A stretch of 64,000 bases of DNA from Nocardia anaemiae NBRC 100462. Its GTDB lineage: Bacteria > Actinomycetota > Actinomycetes > Mycobacteriales > Mycobacteriaceae. The stretch's first letter is position 1, and each line of letters begins with the position of its first letter. The DNA lies in NCBI RefSeq assembly GCF_001612725.1, contig NZ_BDAZ01000003.1, forward strand, positions 1-64,000. Direction: 5' to 3'. The notes under the pieces are model-generated. The model was given only the letters and a program-made list of their open reading frames with translations, had not been told where the DNA came from and searched no databases. Positions 1 through 10,054 of this stretch are shown piece by piece. The position numbers were made by a program, and so were the translations under genes.

Positions 1-672
1 CGTCCGCCGCGGGCCGAACCGCGCCGGGCCGCCGCCGCACCGGAGACGCCGCCGCAGAGCAAATCGCACAAGCTGCGCTGGATTCTGCTCGCGGTCGCCC
101 TGGTGCTGGCCGCGGTGATCGGATTGCTGGTCGGCTACAACATGATTCGCAGCAACTACTACGTCGGCGCGGATAACGACCAGGTCGTCATCATGCGCGG
201 GCTGCCGGGTTCGGTGCTGGGTTATTCGATCCACGAGGTCGAAACGGTCGCCTGTGTCGACCCGACCGGCGCGCTCACGCTGCTGCAGCCGGGTGAGAGT
301 CAGCCGTCGAAATGCAAGACGCTGAAGGTTTCCGATCTGAAGCAGACCGGACACGACCAGGTCGACAAGGGACTGCCGCCTGGCTCGCTGGACGAGGCGC
401 GCAAGCAGATGCAGATGCTGGCGCGCAACGAACTGCTACGTCCCTGCCCGGCCAAGGAGTCGGTGCCGCAGCCCGGCGTCGTGCCGCCGAGCGAACAGCC
501 GACGCAGCCCGGTGTACCCGCGCCGACGACGGTCGCGCCGCCCACCGAGAACCGGACGGCCGCACCCGAACCGCAGCCGAGTGAGACCAAGAGCCCCGAC
601 GCCAAGACCCCGACGGCGACGGCGTCGCCGAACCCCCAGACGGCGGGGGAGCCTTGCCGGGTGACGGACTGA
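1..672 (+). CDS. pstP: PP2C-family Ser/Thr protein phosphatase PstP, C-terminal part only
   Basis: The gene enters from outside the window, so only the last 223 residues are visible. The PP2C catalytic domain, which dephosphorylates PknA/PknB and their substrates, is missing. What remains is an Ala/Pro/Arg-rich juxtamembrane stretch, one membrane helix (fragment residues about 25-47), the conserved RSNYYV start of the extracellular domain and its [10 protein letters not shown] segment, then a Pro/Thr-rich tail ending CRVTD. This matches the C-terminal layout of mycobacterial PstP. The stop codon overlaps the rodA start (TGATG), and rodA-pbpA-pknA-pknB follow in the order known from mycobacteria. 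The family call rests on that order and on the extracellular motif. Confidence 0.9.
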   Translation, partial: RPPRAEPRRAAAAPETPPQSKSHKLRWILLAVALVLAAVIGLLVGYNMIRSNYYVGADNDQVVIMRGLPGSVLGYSIHEVETVACVDPTGALTLLQPGESQPSKCKTLKVSDLKQTGHDQVDKGLPPGSLDEARKQMQMLARNELLRPCPAKESVPQPGVVPPSEQPTQPGVPAPTTVAPPTENRTAAPEPQPSETKSPDAKTPTATASPNPQTAGEPCRVTD

Positions 673-2147
673 TGTCCGCTCCGGCACCACCGTCCGCTGG
701 GGCCTTTCCCAGTCCCCCCGGCGGATTCGCCCCGGCGCCGCCGCCGTCGACCAAGCGCAATGCCGAACTCATCTTGCTCGCCGGTGCGACGGGCATAGTC
801 ACCGTTTCGCTTTTCCTGGTGGAGGCGAGTCAGGAACAGTCGGTCACCTGGGATATCGCCAAATACGGTCTCGCCTATCTGGCGCTGTTCGCGGTGGCGC
901 ATCTCGCGGTGCGGCGCTTCGCACCGTTCGCCGATCCACTGCTCTTACCGATCGCCGCGCTGCTCAACGGACTCGGCCTGGTACTGATCCATCGACTCGA
1001 TCTCGCCGATGCGCAGACCGCCGCCTACAACTCGTGGCCGATCCCCTCCCCCGACGCCAACCAACAGATCCTGTGGACCGGTCTGGGGATGATCATCTTC
1101 ATCACGATCCTGGTCGTGCTGAGCGATTACCGCACACTGGCCAAATACAGCTACACCCTGGGTTTGACAGGCCTCGTCGCGCTGGCGATTCCGGCCTTGC
1201 TGCCGGGGGCGTATTCGGAGACCAACGGCTCGAAGATCTGGATCAGGCTGCCCGGATTGAGCGTGCAGCCGGGTGAATTCGCGAAGATCCTGCTGATCAT
1301 CTTCTTCGCCTCGGTGCTGGTCGCCAAGCGCGATCTGTTCACCGCGGCCGGTCGGCATTTCCTCGGCATGGAGTTCCCGCGCGCCCGCGACCTCGGACCG
1401 ATTCTGGTGGTCTGGATCGTCTGCATCGGTGTGCTGGTCTTCGAAAAGGACCTCGGCACTTCACTGTTGATCTTCAGCACGGTGCTGGTCATGCTCTACA
1501 TCGCGACCGAGCGGGTCGGCTGGCTCATCATCGGCGGCGCACTGCTGAGCGTCGGATTCTTCTTCGCCTACCAGGCCTTCAGCCATGTGCGGGTGCGCAC
1601 CCAAACCTGGTTGCACCCGTTCGCGGACTACAACAACACCGGCTACCAGATCTCGCAGTCGCTGTTCGGCCTGGCCACCGGCGGATTGGCGGGCACCGGC
1701 CTCGGCAGCGGACGGCCATCGCAGGTGCCATTCGCCAAGACCGACTTCATCATCACCACCATCGGCGAGGAACTCGGCCTGTTCGGCCTCGCCGCGGTGT
1801 TGCTGCTGTTCCTGGTGTTCGTGGTGCGTGGTCTGCGGACCGCCCTCGCCGTGCGGGACAGCTTCGGCAAGCTGCTGGCCGCCGGGTTGTCGTTCACCAT
1901 CGCGATCCAGCTGTTCGTGGTGGTCGGCGGTGTCACCAAACTGATTCCGCTGACCGGTCTCACCACGCCGTTCATGTCCTACGGCGGTTCGTCACTGCTG
2001 GCCAACTACGCGCTGCTTGCGTTGCTGATCAAGGTCTCCGACGCGGCACGCGCCCCGGCGCCGGTGCGCAAGAAGGATCCGGTGGCCCCGATCTCGGATG
2101 CGACCACCGAACTTCTGCGCAAACCGGAAGCGAGGCCGCAGGAATGA
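672..2147 (+). CDS. rodA: SEDS-family peptidoglycan glycosyltransferase RodA/FtsW
   Basis: A polytopic membrane protein of 491 residues that polymerises lipid II into glycan strands together with its partner class B PBP. It shows about ten hydrophobic segments and SEDS hallmarks: [15 protein letters not shown], the [17 protein letters not shown] segment (its Asp lies in the region of the conserved catalytic Asp of the family) and [11 protein letters not shown] near the C-terminus. I chose ATG 672 because it overlaps the pstP stop (TGATG); an in-frame TTG at 654 would add six residues. The gene end overlaps pbpA by ATGA, so the two are probably translationally coupled and act as a SEDS-PBP pair in elongation. 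Confidence 0.93.
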   Translation: MSAPAPPSAGAFPSPPGGFAPAPPPSTKRNAELILLAGATGIVTVSLFLVEASQEQSVTWDIAKYGLAYLALFAVAHLAVRRFAPFADPLLLPIAALLNGLGLVLIHRLDLADAQTAAYNSWPIPSPDANQQILWTGLGMIIFITILVVLSDYRTLAKYSYTLGLTGLVALAIPALLPGAYSETNGSKIWIRLPGLSVQPGEFAKILLIIFFASVLVAKRDLFTAAGRHFLGMEFPRARDLGPILVVWIVCIGVLVFEKDLGTSLLIFSTVLVMLYIATERVGWLIIGGALLSVGFFFAYQAFSHVRVRTQTWLHPFADYNNTGYQISQSLFGLATGGLAGTGLGSGRPSQVPFAKTDFIITTIGEELGLFGLAAVLLLFLVFVVRGLRTALAVRDSFGKLLAAGLSFTIAIQLFVVVGGVTKLIPLTGLTTPFMSYGGSSLLANYALLALLIKVSDAARAPAPVRKKDPVAPISDATTELLRKPEARPQE

Positions 2148-3610
2148 ACACGCCGCTACGACGGGTCGCGGTCGCGGTGATGCTCATGATCGTCGCCCTG
2201 CTGCTCAATGCCACTTACGTGCAGGTGATCAAGGCCGACGACTACCGCACCGATCCACGCAACTCACGCGTGCTGCTCGACGAATACGCTCGCCAGCGCG
2301 GGCAGATCTCCGCGGGCGGCACGGTGCTGGCCAGCTCGGTCGCCACCGACGACCGCTACAAATACCTGCGCACCTACCCCACCGACCCGGAGGCGTACGC
2401 ACCGGCGACCGGCTTCTACTCGATGCAGTACGGCAGCACGGGTCTGGAGCGCGCCGAGGATACGGTGCTCAACGGTTCGGACAATTCGCTGTTCGGACGC
2501 CGCCTGATCGATATGATCTCCGGTCGTGATCCGCGCGGCGGCAATGTGCTCACCACGCTGGACCCGGTGATGCAGCAGACCGCCTACGAACAGTTGACCG
2601 CAAAGGGCTACACCGGTTCCGTGGTGGCGATCGAGCCGAGTACCGGCAAAATTCTCACCATGGTGTCCACCCCCAGCTACGACCCGAACCTGTTGTCCGG
2701 GCACGATGGCGCCCAGGGCACCAAGTCTTGGGAAGAGCTGAGTGCGGACCAGCGCCAACCCATGTTGAATCGTGCTGTGTCGCAGACCTACCCGCCGGGC
2801 TCCACCTTCAAGGTGGTCGTCACCGCCGCCGCACTGGCCAACGGCACCGCAACCCCGGACGACCAGTTCACCGCCGCACCGAACATCACGTTGCCGGGGA
2901 CAAACACGACGCTGGAGAACTACAACGGCAGCACCTGCGGCAGCGGCCCCACCGCGACGCTCACCGAGGCGTTCCGCAGATCCTGCAATACCGCATTCGC
3001 CGAACTCGGAGTCAAGGTCGGCTCCGCCAACCTCAAGGACGAAGCCGCCGCATTCGGCATCGGCGCGCACCGCGGCATCCCGATTCCGGTGGCGGAGAGC
3101 ACCGTCGGCACGATTCCGGACAATGCCGCACTGGCCCAGAGCAGCATCGGCCAGCGCGATGTCGCACTCACCCCACTGGACAATGCGGTCATCGCCGCGA
3201 CCGTCGCCAATGGCGGCGTCCGCATGGAGCCGTACCTGGTCGATCAATTGCAGGGACCCGATCTGAGCGAGCTCTCGAAAAATAAACCGGTCTCGGTCGG
3301 CCAAGCTGTCAGCGCCCAGGTAGCGTCAACGCTGACCAACCTGATGATCGCGTCGGAGGACAACACCGTCGGACACGGCCAGACCCGGTATCAAATCGCC
3401 TCTAAGACCGGAACCGCCGAACACGGAAGCAATCCGCGCAATACGCCACCACACGCCTGGTACATCGCCTTCGCGCCCGCGCAGAACCCCAAGATCGCCA
3501 TCGCGGTGATCGTGGAGAACGGCGGCGACCGGGCGTTGGCCGCCACTGGTGGCTCGGTGGCCGCGCCGATTGCCCGCGCGGTGTTGGACGCCGGTTTGCG
3601 AGGGCGCTGA
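2144..3610 (+). CDS. pbpA: Class B penicillin-binding protein PbpA (transpeptidase)
   Basis: A 488-residue DD-transpeptidase that cross-links peptidoglycan, anchored by an N-terminal membrane helix (residues about 8-25). The three penicillin-binding motifs are present in order: S220-T-F-K223, S280-C-N282 and K421-T-G423. It overlaps rodA by four bases (ATGA), and pknA begins 37 bases after the stop. In mycobacteria this gene is part of the pstP-pknB operon and PbpA is a kinase substrate; the same wiring is inferred here from position. Its length is typical for the actinobacterial PbpA group. Confidence 0.95.
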   Translation: MNTPLRRVAVAVMLMIVALLLNATYVQVIKADDYRTDPRNSRVLLDEYARQRGQISAGGTVLASSVATDDRYKYLRTYPTDPEAYAPATGFYSMQYGSTGLERAEDTVLNGSDNSLFGRRLIDMISGRDPRGGNVLTTLDPVMQQTAYEQLTAKGYTGSVVAIEPSTGKILTMVSTPSYDPNLLSGHDGAQGTKSWEELSADQRQPMLNRAVSQTYPPGSTFKVVVTAAALANGTATPDDQFTAAPNITLPGTNTTLENYNGSTCGSGPTATLTEAFRRSCNTAFAELGVKVGSANLKDEAAAFGIGAHRGIPIPVAESTVGTIPDNAALAQSSIGQRDVALTPLDNAVIAATVANGGVRMEPYLVDQLQGPDLSELSKNKPVSVGQAVSAQVASTLTNLMIASEDNTVGHGQTRYQIASKTGTAEHGSNPRNTPPHAWYIAFAPAQNPKIAIAVIVENGGDRALAATGGSVAAPIARAVLDAGLRGR

Positions 3611-3647
3611 GAGATATGAACGTGCGAGTGGATGTACGGGGGCCGGG

Positions 3648-5153
3648 ATGCTGAACAACGGCGCGATGATCGCCGACCGATATCGGCTGCAACGCCTGAT
3701 CGCCACGGGCGGTATGGGTCAGGTATGGGAGGCGCTCGACACCCGGCTGGACCGCCGGGTCGCGGTGAAGGTACTCAAATCCGAGTTCTCCGCCGACCCG
3801 ACCTTCCGGCACCGGTTCCGCAGTGAGGCCAAGACGACGGCCCAGCTGAATCACCCGGGTATCGCCGGAATCTACGACTACGGCGAGACCATGGATCCCA
3901 GCGGCGGGGAAACCGCCTATCTGGTCATGGAATTGGTGCAGGGCGAACCGCTCAATACGGTGTTGAACCGGCTCGGGCGACTTTCGGTGGTCCAGGGTCT
4001 GGACATGCTGGAGCAGACCGGTCGCGCACTCGAGGTCGCGCACGCCGCGGGCGTCGTGCACCGTGATGTCAAGCCGGGCAATATCCTCGTCACGCCGACC
4101 GGTCAGGTGAAGATCACCGATTTCGGCATCGCCAAGGCGGTCGACGCATCCCCGGTGACCAAGACCGGCATGGTGATGGGCACCGCCCAGTACATCGCGC
4201 CCGAGCAGGCGGTGGGCGAGGACGCGACCGCGGCCAGCGATGTGTACGCACTCGGTGTGGTCGGCTACGAGGCACTGGCCGGGCAGCGGCCGTTCAGCGG
4301 CGACGGCGCGATCACCGTCGCGATGAAACATGTGCGCGAGGCCCCGCCGCCGATGCCGTCCGATCTGCCGCCCAATGTGCGCGAGCTGATCGAGATCACC
4401 ATGGGCAAGGATCCCGCTCTGCGCTATTCCAGCGGCGGCGAATTCGCCGATGCGGTCGCCGCTGTGCGGGCCGGACGCCGCCCACCACCGCCGATCGCCA
4501 CCGGCGCACCCACGCCAACCGGTGCGACCCGGGTGCTGCCGCCCGGTCCCACGGTCATTCTGCCGTCACAGGACCACGAGGGTCCGACGGTCCGCTACAA
4601 CAGCCCGGCGGGTTTGGCAGGCGCGGGTGCGACCAGACAAACTCCCGCGCCGAGGACCGTGATGAGTTCCGGCGCAACCCGAACCAACCCCGGGCCCGGT
4701 CCGGAGACCTCGAGGTTCACCACCGGCCAGAAGGTCGGCGCGGCCGTCGCGGTCGGCGCGGTGCTGCTCGTGGGTCTGGTGCTGTGGCTGCTGTTCGGCG
4801 GCGATACCAATCCGGATACCGTGCGCACAGTCACCACCACCTCGAAGGTCGCGCCGCCGCCGGTCACCACGGCACCGACGACGACAACCGAACCGGAGAC
4901 GACCGTCGTCACCACGACCAGACCGGCCCCGCCACCGCCGCCGACCGCGGAACCGACGACGACAACGCAGCCGCCGACCACAACGCCGAGTACCACAGCG
5001 CCGAGTACGACGAAGTCGTCGAAGACGACGAGTCCGTCCACCACCACAAGAAGCTCGTGGTTCCCTACGCTCGATTTACCATTTCCGGATAGTCCCGGTG
5101 CCCGAGGACCCTCGGCCACTCCAGGCGCTGCTACTCCGCAAGGACAACCATGA
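3648..5153 (+). CDS. pknA: Transmembrane Ser/Thr protein kinase PknA
   Basis: A 501-residue receptor-like kinase. The cytoplasmic kinase domain (residues about 10-275) has a Gly-rich loop ([11 protein letters not shown]), the ATP-binding K41, the catalytic loop H138-R-D140 with KPGN, the DFG motif at D158 and an activation loop with Thr residues before [11 protein letters not shown] juxtamembrane Pro/Thr linker, one helix (about 363-384) and a short Thr/Ser/Pro-rich extracellular tail follow. There are no PASTA repeats, as expected for PknA. ATG 3648 was chosen because the kinase fold begins right after it; a GTG at 3549 would put 33 non-family residues in front and overlap pbpA. The stop overlaps pknB by ATGA. 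Confidence 0.94.
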   Translation: MLNNGAMIADRYRLQRLIATGGMGQVWEALDTRLDRRVAVKVLKSEFSADPTFRHRFRSEAKTTAQLNHPGIAGIYDYGETMDPSGGETAYLVMELVQGEPLNTVLNRLGRLSVVQGLDMLEQTGRALEVAHAAGVVHRDVKPGNILVTPTGQVKITDFGIAKAVDASPVTKTGMVMGTAQYIAPEQAVGEDATAASDVYALGVVGYEALAGQRPFSGDGAITVAMKHVREAPPPMPSDLPPNVRELIEITMGKDPALRYSSGGEFADAVAAVRAGRRPPPPIATGAPTPTGATRVLPPGPTVILPSQDHEGPTVRYNSPAGLAGAGATRQTPAPRTVMSSGATRTNPGPGPETSRFTTGQKVGAAVAVGAVLLVGLVLWLLFGGDTNPDTVRTVTTTSKVAPPPVTTAPTTTTEPETTVVTTTRPAPPPPPTAEPTTTTQPPTTTPSTTAPSTTKSSKTTSPSTTTRSSWFPTLDLPFPDSPGARGPSATPGAATPQGQP

Positions 5154-7054
5154 CGACCCCGAAGAATCTCTCCTCACGCTACGAGCTGGGTGAGATCATC
5201 GGGTTCGGCGGCATGTCCGAAGTCCACAAGGCGCGCGATCTACGGCTCAGCCGAGACGTCGCGATCAAGGTGTTGCGAGCCGATCTGGCTCGCGACCCTA
5301 CGTTCTACCTGCGCTTCAAGCGCGAAGCACAGAACGCCGCCGCACTGAACCATCCGGCCATCGTCGCGGTCTACGACACCGGTGAGGCGGAGGTGGACGG
5401 CGGCCCGCTGCCGTACATCGTGATGGAGTACGTCGACGGTGACACGCTGCGCGACATCGTGCGCGGCAAGGGGCCGATCCCGCCGCGCCGGGCCATGGAG
5501 ATCGTCGCCGACGTCTGCGCCGCACTGGATTTCAGCCATAAGGCCGGAATCGTGCACCGCGATGTGAAGCCCGCCAATATCATGATCAACCGGGCCGGTG
5601 CGGTGAAGGTGATGGACTTCGGCATCGCGCGAGCGATCGCCGACAGCTCCAACCCGATGACCCAGACCGCGGCCGTTATCGGTACCGCGCAATATCTTTC
5701 GCCCGAGCAGGCGCGCGGTGAGACCGTCGACGCCCGCTCGGACGTCTATTCCGTCGGCTGTGTGCTGTTCGAAATCCTCACCGGCGAGCCGCCTTTCACC
5801 GGTGACTCACCGATCGCCGTCGCCTACCAGCACGTCAGGGAGGATCCCCGGCTGCCATCGCATGTGCACGACGGGGTGCCGCGCGAGCTCGATTCGGTGG
5901 TGCTCAAGGCGATGAGCAAGAATCCGGCCAACCGGTACCAGTCGGCCGCCGAGATGCGTGCCGATCTGATCCGGGTGCTCGGCGGACAGAAGCCCAGCGC
6001 GCCGATGGTGATGACCGACGAGGACCGCACCACCATCCTCGGCTCGAACGAACCGGCGCCGCGCAGCTTCCGCACCGTCGAACGTAATGACGACACCGCC
6101 GAGCAGGAGCCCGCCGAACCGGCGAGTCCGCGCCGCAATCTCTATATCGCGCTCGGCGCCGCCGCGGCGGTCATCGTCGCGTTCGCCCTGTTCTGGGTAC
6201 TGATCGGACCGGGCGCGCGGCCGGATCAGGTCGCGATCCCCGACCTTTCGAATAAATCCGCGCAACAGGCCCAGGATTCGCTGCAGAAGCTCGGCTTCAC
6301 CGTGGCCATCCAGCAGAAGCCGGATAACAAGGTTGCCACCGGCAATGTCATCTCCACCCAGCCGCTCGGCGGCTCCCGGGTCGACAAGGGCAGCACCATC
6401 ACCGTGCAGGTCTCCGCCGGACCGGCGCAGGTGCAGATTCCTCGGCTCGACGGTATGACCCAGGAGCAGGCCGAACAGCAGCTGAACGCCAGCGGATTGC
6501 GGATGGATCCGAATGTGCAGCGCAAGCCGTCGAGTGCGCAGGAGACGGACAAGGTCATCGGCACCGACCCGTCGGCGGGCTCGCGCGTCGACGTCGATCG
6601 GGCCATCGTGGTGATCCTCGGCTCCGGGCCCGAGCAGATCCGGGTGCCGAGTGTGGTCGGTCAGGACATCAGCGTCGCGCAGCCGAATCTGGTGGACAGC
6701 TCCGGATTCAAGATCAGCATCCAGGAGGTGCCGTCCTCGAAGCCCAAGGGCGAGGTCATCGCGACGACGCCGCCGGGCGGCACCACCGCGGACAAGGGGT
6801 CGACGGTCACCGTCCAGGTCTCCAGTGGCGATATCGTCATGCCGAGCCTGGTCGGCCTGACCACGGCACAGGCGGTGGATAAGCTGCGGCAGGCGGGCTG
6901 GACCGGCACATCGGCACAGATCAGCCAATCCACCCAGGGCACCTTCGATACCAACAGCGTCGGCCGGGTCGTCAGCCAGCAACCCGCGGCCGGAGCGGCG
7001 ATCGCGAAGAACGGAACGGTATCGATCACCACCTATGTCCTCGGTCCGCCCTGA
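5150..7054 (+). CDS. pknB: PASTA-domain Ser/Thr protein kinase PknB
   Basis: A 634-residue sensor kinase for peptidoglycan or lipid II. The kinase domain has K40, H136-R-D138, the DFG motif and an activation loop with T171 and T173 ([10 protein letters not shown]), at the same positions as the autophosphorylation sites of M. tuberculosis PknB. A membrane helix lies at about 330-352 ([20 protein letters not shown]). Four PASTA repeats follow, beginning near VAIPDLS, VQIPRLD, IRVPSVV and IVMPSLV. It is the last gene of the pstP-rodA-pbpA-pknA-pknB operon. Known substrates in mycobacteria include CwlM and the MurJ pseudokinase, both encoded in this window. Confidence 0.96.
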   Translation: MTTPKNLSSRYELGEIIGFGGMSEVHKARDLRLSRDVAIKVLRADLARDPTFYLRFKREAQNAAALNHPAIVAVYDTGEAEVDGGPLPYIVMEYVDGDTLRDIVRGKGPIPPRRAMEIVADVCAALDFSHKAGIVHRDVKPANIMINRAGAVKVMDFGIARAIADSSNPMTQTAAVIGTAQYLSPEQARGETVDARSDVYSVGCVLFEILTGEPPFTGDSPIAVAYQHVREDPRLPSHVHDGVPRELDSVVLKAMSKNPANRYQSAAEMRADLIRVLGGQKPSAPMVMTDEDRTTILGSNEPAPRSFRTVERNDDTAEQEPAEPASPRRNLYIALGAAAAVIVAFALFWVLIGPGARPDQVAIPDLSNKSAQQAQDSLQKLGFTVAIQQKPDNKVATGNVISTQPLGGSRVDKGSTITVQVSAGPAQVQIPRLDGMTQEQAEQQLNASGLRMDPNVQRKPSSAQETDKVIGTDPSAGSRVDVDRAIVVILGSGPEQIRVPSVVGQDISVAQPNLVDSSGFKISIQEVPSSKPKGEVIATTPPGGTTADKGSTVTVQVSSGDIVMPSLVGLTTAQAVDKLRQAGWTGTSAQISQSTQGTFDTNSVGRVVSQQPAAGAAIAKNGTVSITTYVLGPP

Positions 7055-7171
7055 TCGGGCCGAATCCACCTAGTCCGATCCACCAAGTCCTATCCGCGTG
7101 TTCGGGGCTGGGCGTCCCAACCCACCGCGGCACGGGATGCAACCCATCCTCACCGCGGACCATGACTCCGA

Positions 7172-7630
7172 TCAGGAAAGGTCGAGGTGGCGATTCATCG
7201 ACATCGCCTCCTCGGCCAGCTCCGTCAATTCGACTACCTCGACGCCGTGCTGGCGCAGCTGCTCCACCCCGACGCAATTGGTCACGAAGGTCGTCGGTTC
7301 CCGCCAGGCGATGACGACGCGCGCGATCCCGGCCCGCAGAATCCGGTCGGTGCACGGCGCCCTCGTCGCGGTGGCACGCTGCGAACACGGTTCCAACGTG
7401 CTGTAGATCGTCGCCCGTGCCAGCCGAGGATCATCTGCGGCGAGCTTGTCGAGCGCGGACTCCTCGGCATGGACCTTCTCGTCGGTCTCGCGCGAGTAGC
7501 CGGTCGAGATCTCGACGCCGTCGGCCACGATGACCGCGCCGACGGAGAACGCGGTCGGACTCGGCGGGCACAGCCGTGCGAGTTCGATTGCCCGACGCAT
7601 GAATTGGATATCGGTCCGGTCAGCCGACAT
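7172..7630 (-). CDS. RibD-type pyrimidine/cytidine deaminase-like protein
   Basis: A 152-residue zinc deaminase of the cytidine/deoxycytidylate deaminase superfamily. The zinc site is visible: H54-A-E56 (VHAEES) and C82...C93 in LEPCSQRATATRAPC, which resembles the RibD/MafB pattern rather than dCMP deaminase. It is the last of three leftward genes; the upstream gene is a RibD C-terminal-type reductase ending 26 bases before this start. Together the pair corresponds to a split bifunctional RibD, which deaminates and then reduces the pyrimidine in riboflavin synthesis. Whether it is the housekeeping enzyme or serves another pteridine/pyrimidine route cannot be told from this window. Confidence 0.8.
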   Translation of the reverse strand: MSADRTDIQFMRRAIELARLCPPSPTAFSVGAVIVADGVEISTGYSRETDEKVHAEESALDKLAADDPRLARATIYSTLEPCSQRATATRAPCTDRILRAGIARVVIAWREPTTFVTNCVGVEQLRQHGVEVVELTELAEEAMSMNRHLDLS

Positions 7631-7656
7631 AGACGGACCTCCTCGGCCCGGGAGAC

Positions 7657-8346
7657 TCAGCAGTCATGCGCGGCATCGCCGGACTGTCGCGGCAGGTAGC
7701 GCAGCAGCGCTACATCACCGATCTGACTGACCTCGGCCAAACGCATCCTGCGTTCCGGGTACGCGGCGGGGCCGAGAAAGCGCGGCGCCGCGGCATGTCC
7801 GACGATGATCGGCGCGACCGCCAGCTGCAATTCGTCGGCCAGATCCGCCGCGAGAAACTGCGTGTGGATGCGGGTGCCGCCCTCGACCATCAGCCGGGCG
7901 ACGCCGCGGCGGCCGAGATCGTCGAGCAGCGCACCGAGGTCGATATCGGCACCGAGCGGGACCACCTCCGCCAGTCCCGCCAGCCGATCGCCGAGCTTGG
8001 CCGCACCGGCATGTGTGGTGTAGACGAGCTTGTCACCGCCGTGCTGCCAGAATCGCAGATCAGGATCCAGATCGCCGCGTGCGCTCACGGCAACCTTCAA
8101 CGGATACTCCGGCTTTCCGGCCGCGATGCGCGCGGCTCGCCGGTCCGCACTGTTGACCAGCAACCGCGGATTATCGCGCCGCAGCGTCTCGGCACCGATC
8201 AGGATGGCGTCGGACTCGGCCCGCACCTGATCCACCCGATCGAAATCCGCGGCATTGGACAGCTTCAGCCGCTGCGGTCTCGCATCGTCGATATATCCGT
8301 CGACACTGACCGCGACGGACAGCAGCACATAGGGCCGTCGGGTCAC
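7657..8346 (-). CDS. RibD C-terminal-domain pyrimidine reductase (dihydrofolate-reductase-like)
   Basis: A 229-residue reductase of the RibD_C/DHFR-like fold that uses NADPH to reduce the ribose of the riboflavin intermediate. Markers are SVDGYIDD near the N-terminus, the GAETLRRDNPRLLVN loop and MVEGGTRIHTQFL. The start GTG at 8346 overlaps the pabA stop by four bases (GTGA) and begins directly with the family's first strand (RRPYVLLSVAVSVDGY); upstream in-frame starts would run far into pabA. The deaminase follows after 26 bases. The pair looks like a RibD split into two proteins in inverted gene order, co-expressed with the para-aminobenzoate/anthranilate amidotransferase. Confidence 0.85.
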   Translation of the reverse strand: MTRRPYVLLSVAVSVDGYIDDARPQRLKLSNAADFDRVDQVRAESDAILIGAETLRRDNPRLLVNSADRRAARIAAGKPEYPLKVAVSARGDLDPDLRFWQHGGDKLVYTTHAGAAKLGDRLAGLAEVVPLGADIDLGALLDDLGRRGVARLMVEGGTRIHTQFLAADLADELQLAVAPIIVGHAAAPRFLGPAAYPERRMRLAEVSQIGDVALLRYLPRQSGDAAHDC

Positions 8347-8987
8347 TGGGTCACCAGTGCCGCGACCTCCGCCTCCAACATCTCCACCAGCCCCTCGGAC
8401 GGACGCTCGCCGCACACCTCCAGCCAGTTCGCCAACATCCGGTGCCCGCCCTGGGTCAGCACCGATTCGGGATGGAACTGCACGCCGTGAATCGGCAGCG
8501 TCCGATGCCGCATGGCCATCACGATCCCGGATTCGGTGTGCCCGATGACTTCGATGTCCGCAGGCAGTGTGTTCTCGAGAACGGTGAGCGAGTGGTAGCG
8601 GGTCGCGGTGAACGGGTCGGGCAGACCGGCCAGCACACCCGTGCCGAGATGGAAGACCGAGCTGGTCTTGCCGTGCAGCAGCTCCGGCGCGCGAGTCACG
8701 GTGCCGCCGAAGGCCTCTCCGATGGCCTGATGGCCGAGGCACACCCCGAGCAGCGGAATGCTGTGCCGCGCGCAGGCGTGCACCAGATCGATGCTCGCGC
8801 CCGCTCGGTCCGGAGTGCCGGGGCCGGGGCTGATCAGAATGCCGTCGTATTCGGTGACGACCGCGTCCGGATCGGCCAAATTCGGGTCGTCATTGCGCCA
8901 GACCACGGCCTCGGCACCCAACTGGCCGAGGTACTGCACCAGGTTGAACACGAAGCTGTCGTAGTTGTCGACGACCAGTACACGCAT
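8343..8987 (-). CDS. pabA: Glutamine amidotransferase subunit of aminodeoxychorismate/anthranilate synthase
   Basis: A 214-residue class I glutamine amidotransferase that supplies ammonia to PabB or TrpE. It has the nucleophile motif GVCLGHQAIGEAFGG, the oxyanion segment ISPGPGTP, and the catalytic His-Glu pair in HGVQFHPESV. In M. tuberculosis the gene annotated trpG/pabA sits at the same place between pknB and crgA, facing pknB. It is the first gene of a three-gene leftward operon with the split RibD-like pair. Sequence alone does not separate folate from tryptophan use, and one subunit may serve both. Confidence 0.92.
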   Translation of the reverse strand: MRVLVVDNYDSFVFNLVQYLGQLGAEAVVWRNDDPNLADPDAVVTEYDGILISPGPGTPDRAGASIDLVHACARHSIPLLGVCLGHQAIGEAFGGTVTRAPELLHGKTSSVFHLGTGVLAGLPDPFTATRYHSLTVLENTLPADIEVIGHTESGIVMAMRHRTLPIHGVQFHPESVLTQGGHRMLANWLEVCGERPSEGLVEMLEAEVAALVTQ

Positions 8988-9191
8988 GCTGACGAGATTA
9001 CGTGGCGACCCGGCGGACCGTCGCGCGCATTACCAGTTGGGATAGCCTAGAGGCAGACCGGAGGGGACCTGAGCCCTCACCCGGACCGTCTCGGCCCCGC
9101 CGGATCGGGTTCTGTGGTGCGCGAGCTCGGCCATAATTCAACCGAATTCCGCCCGCCGGTACCCGACCTGAACGCCGAACACGAGGACGAC

Positions 9192-9455
9192 ATGCCCAAG
9201 TCGAAGGTCCGTAAGAAGACCGATTACACGATCAATCCCGCCAGCCGCACACCCGTCAAGGTGAAAGCGGGACCGTCTCCGGTCTGGTACGTCGTGATCA
9301 TGCTCGGCTTCATGCTGGCCGGGCTGGTCTGGCTGCTCGTCTACTACCTGGCCAACGATCGCATCACCTGGATGGCCGATCTCGGGGCGTGGAACTTCCT
9401 GATCGGCTTCGGCCTGATGGTCGTCGGCCTGATCATGACGATGCGGTGGCGTTGA
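9192..9455 (+). CDS. crgA: Cell division protein CrgA
   Basis: A small membrane protein of 87 residues found only in actinobacteria. It interacts with FtsZ, FtsI/PBPs and CwsA at the septum. A basic N-terminus ([21 protein letters not shown]) is followed by two membrane helices (about 33-54 and 64-82) separated by a short loop with W residues, ending MTMRWR. ATG 9192 starts with the highly conserved MPKSKVRKK; the in-frame GTG at 9114 lies in the leader. Position next to pabA and the PH-domain gene matches mycobacteria. Confidence 0.95.
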   Translation: MPKSKVRKKTDYTINPASRTPVKVKAGPSPVWYVVIMLGFMLAGLVWLLVYYLANDRITWMADLGAWNFLIGFGLMVVGLIMTMRWR

Positions 9456-9498
9456 CCCGCGTCACGCCGGGATTACAGACGTGTCATTCATGCACACC

Positions 9499-9525
9499 TG
9501 TGGATAACCATGTGGACAACTCGAG
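9499..9525. promoter_or_regulatory. Two perfect DnaA boxes abutting a CTCGAGGAA element
   Basis: TGTGGATAA at 9499-9507 and TGTGGACAA at 9511-9519 are exact reverse complements of TTATCCACA and TTGTCCACA, the E. coli and mycobacterial/streptomycete DnaA-box consensus sequences. The second box is followed without a gap by CTCGAGGAA (9520-9528). The pair lies in the 92-base gap between crgA and the PH-domain gene, about 20 kb from oriC, directly upstream of the latter's ribosome binding site. DnaA may control this gene or be titrated here. Confidence 0.75.
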
Positions 9526-9547
9526 GAACGATTGGGGAAAGTGACAC

Positions 9548-10012
9548 GTGGATCCCGAATCCGATTCGCCTGATCCGCTTCCCGAACCACGCACCACCTG
9601 GACCACGCCGATGTCCGCACTCATCGCCGTCACCGTCGGTGGCGTGGTGCTGGCCGGTGCCGCCGTCCTCACCAAGGACGGACCGAGTCGGCTGCTGATC
9701 GGATTGGCGGCAGTCGGCCTACTGGCCTTGGCCGGACTCGGATTTCGACAGCGCCCACGTCTGAGCATCACCGCCGACTCGCAGCCGCGGCTGGTAGTTC
9801 GCACGCTCACCGGACCGACGGAATACACCCGCGATCAGATAATGCGGGCCCGCGTGGTCGGCTATCGCCGCCTCGGCCGCAAGAACCCCATGCTGGAAAT
9901 CGATGTCGAGCACCACGGCGACGAACGCCTATTGATCTTCGGCCGCTGGGACCTCGGCACCAGCCCGGACGAGGTCTTCGAATCCCTTGTCGCACACGGA
10001 CTGGCGCAGTAG
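9548..10012 (+). CDS. PH-domain (bPH6-type) membrane protein, Rv0010c-like
   Basis: A 154-residue protein with an acidic/Pro-rich N-terminus, two hydrophobic helices (about 22-42 and 48-65) and a C-terminal bacterial PH-like domain (about 68-152; LVVRTLTGPTEYTRDQIMRARVV then DERLLIFGRWDLGTSPDEVFESLVAHG). The same gene neighbours crgA in mycobacteria (Rv0010c). Function is unknown. GTG 9548 follows a GGGGAAAG ribosome binding site. Its upstream region carries two perfect DnaA boxes, so its expression could be tied to the replication cycle. Confidence 0.85.
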   Translation: MDPESDSPDPLPEPRTTWTTPMSALIAVTVGGVVLAGAAVLTKDGPSRLLIGLAAVGLLALAGLGFRQRPRLSITADSQPRLVVRTLTGPTEYTRDQIMRARVVGYRRLGRKNPMLEIDVEHHGDERLLIFGRWDLGTSPDEVFESLVAHGLAQ

Positions 10013-10037
10013 CCGCGCACCGAATGCGCGGCGACGA

Positions 10038-10053
10038 CGTTTCACGTGAAGCA
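10038..10053. promoter_or_regulatory. parS-like ParB binding site
   Basis: CGTTTCACGTGAAGCA matches the TGTTTCACGTGAAACA parS consensus at 14 of 16 positions and keeps the whole TTTCACGTGAA core. It lies in the short gap between the convergent PH-domain and rhomboid genes. It is about 26 kb from the main parS cluster at 35.8-37.2 kb, within the distance over which bacteria scatter secondary parS sites. Confidence 0.65.
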
Positions 10054-10054
10054 T

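Noticed and set aside
2264..3304. 346-residue open frame antisense to pbpA
   Set aside because: Shadow of pbpA, with no family features.
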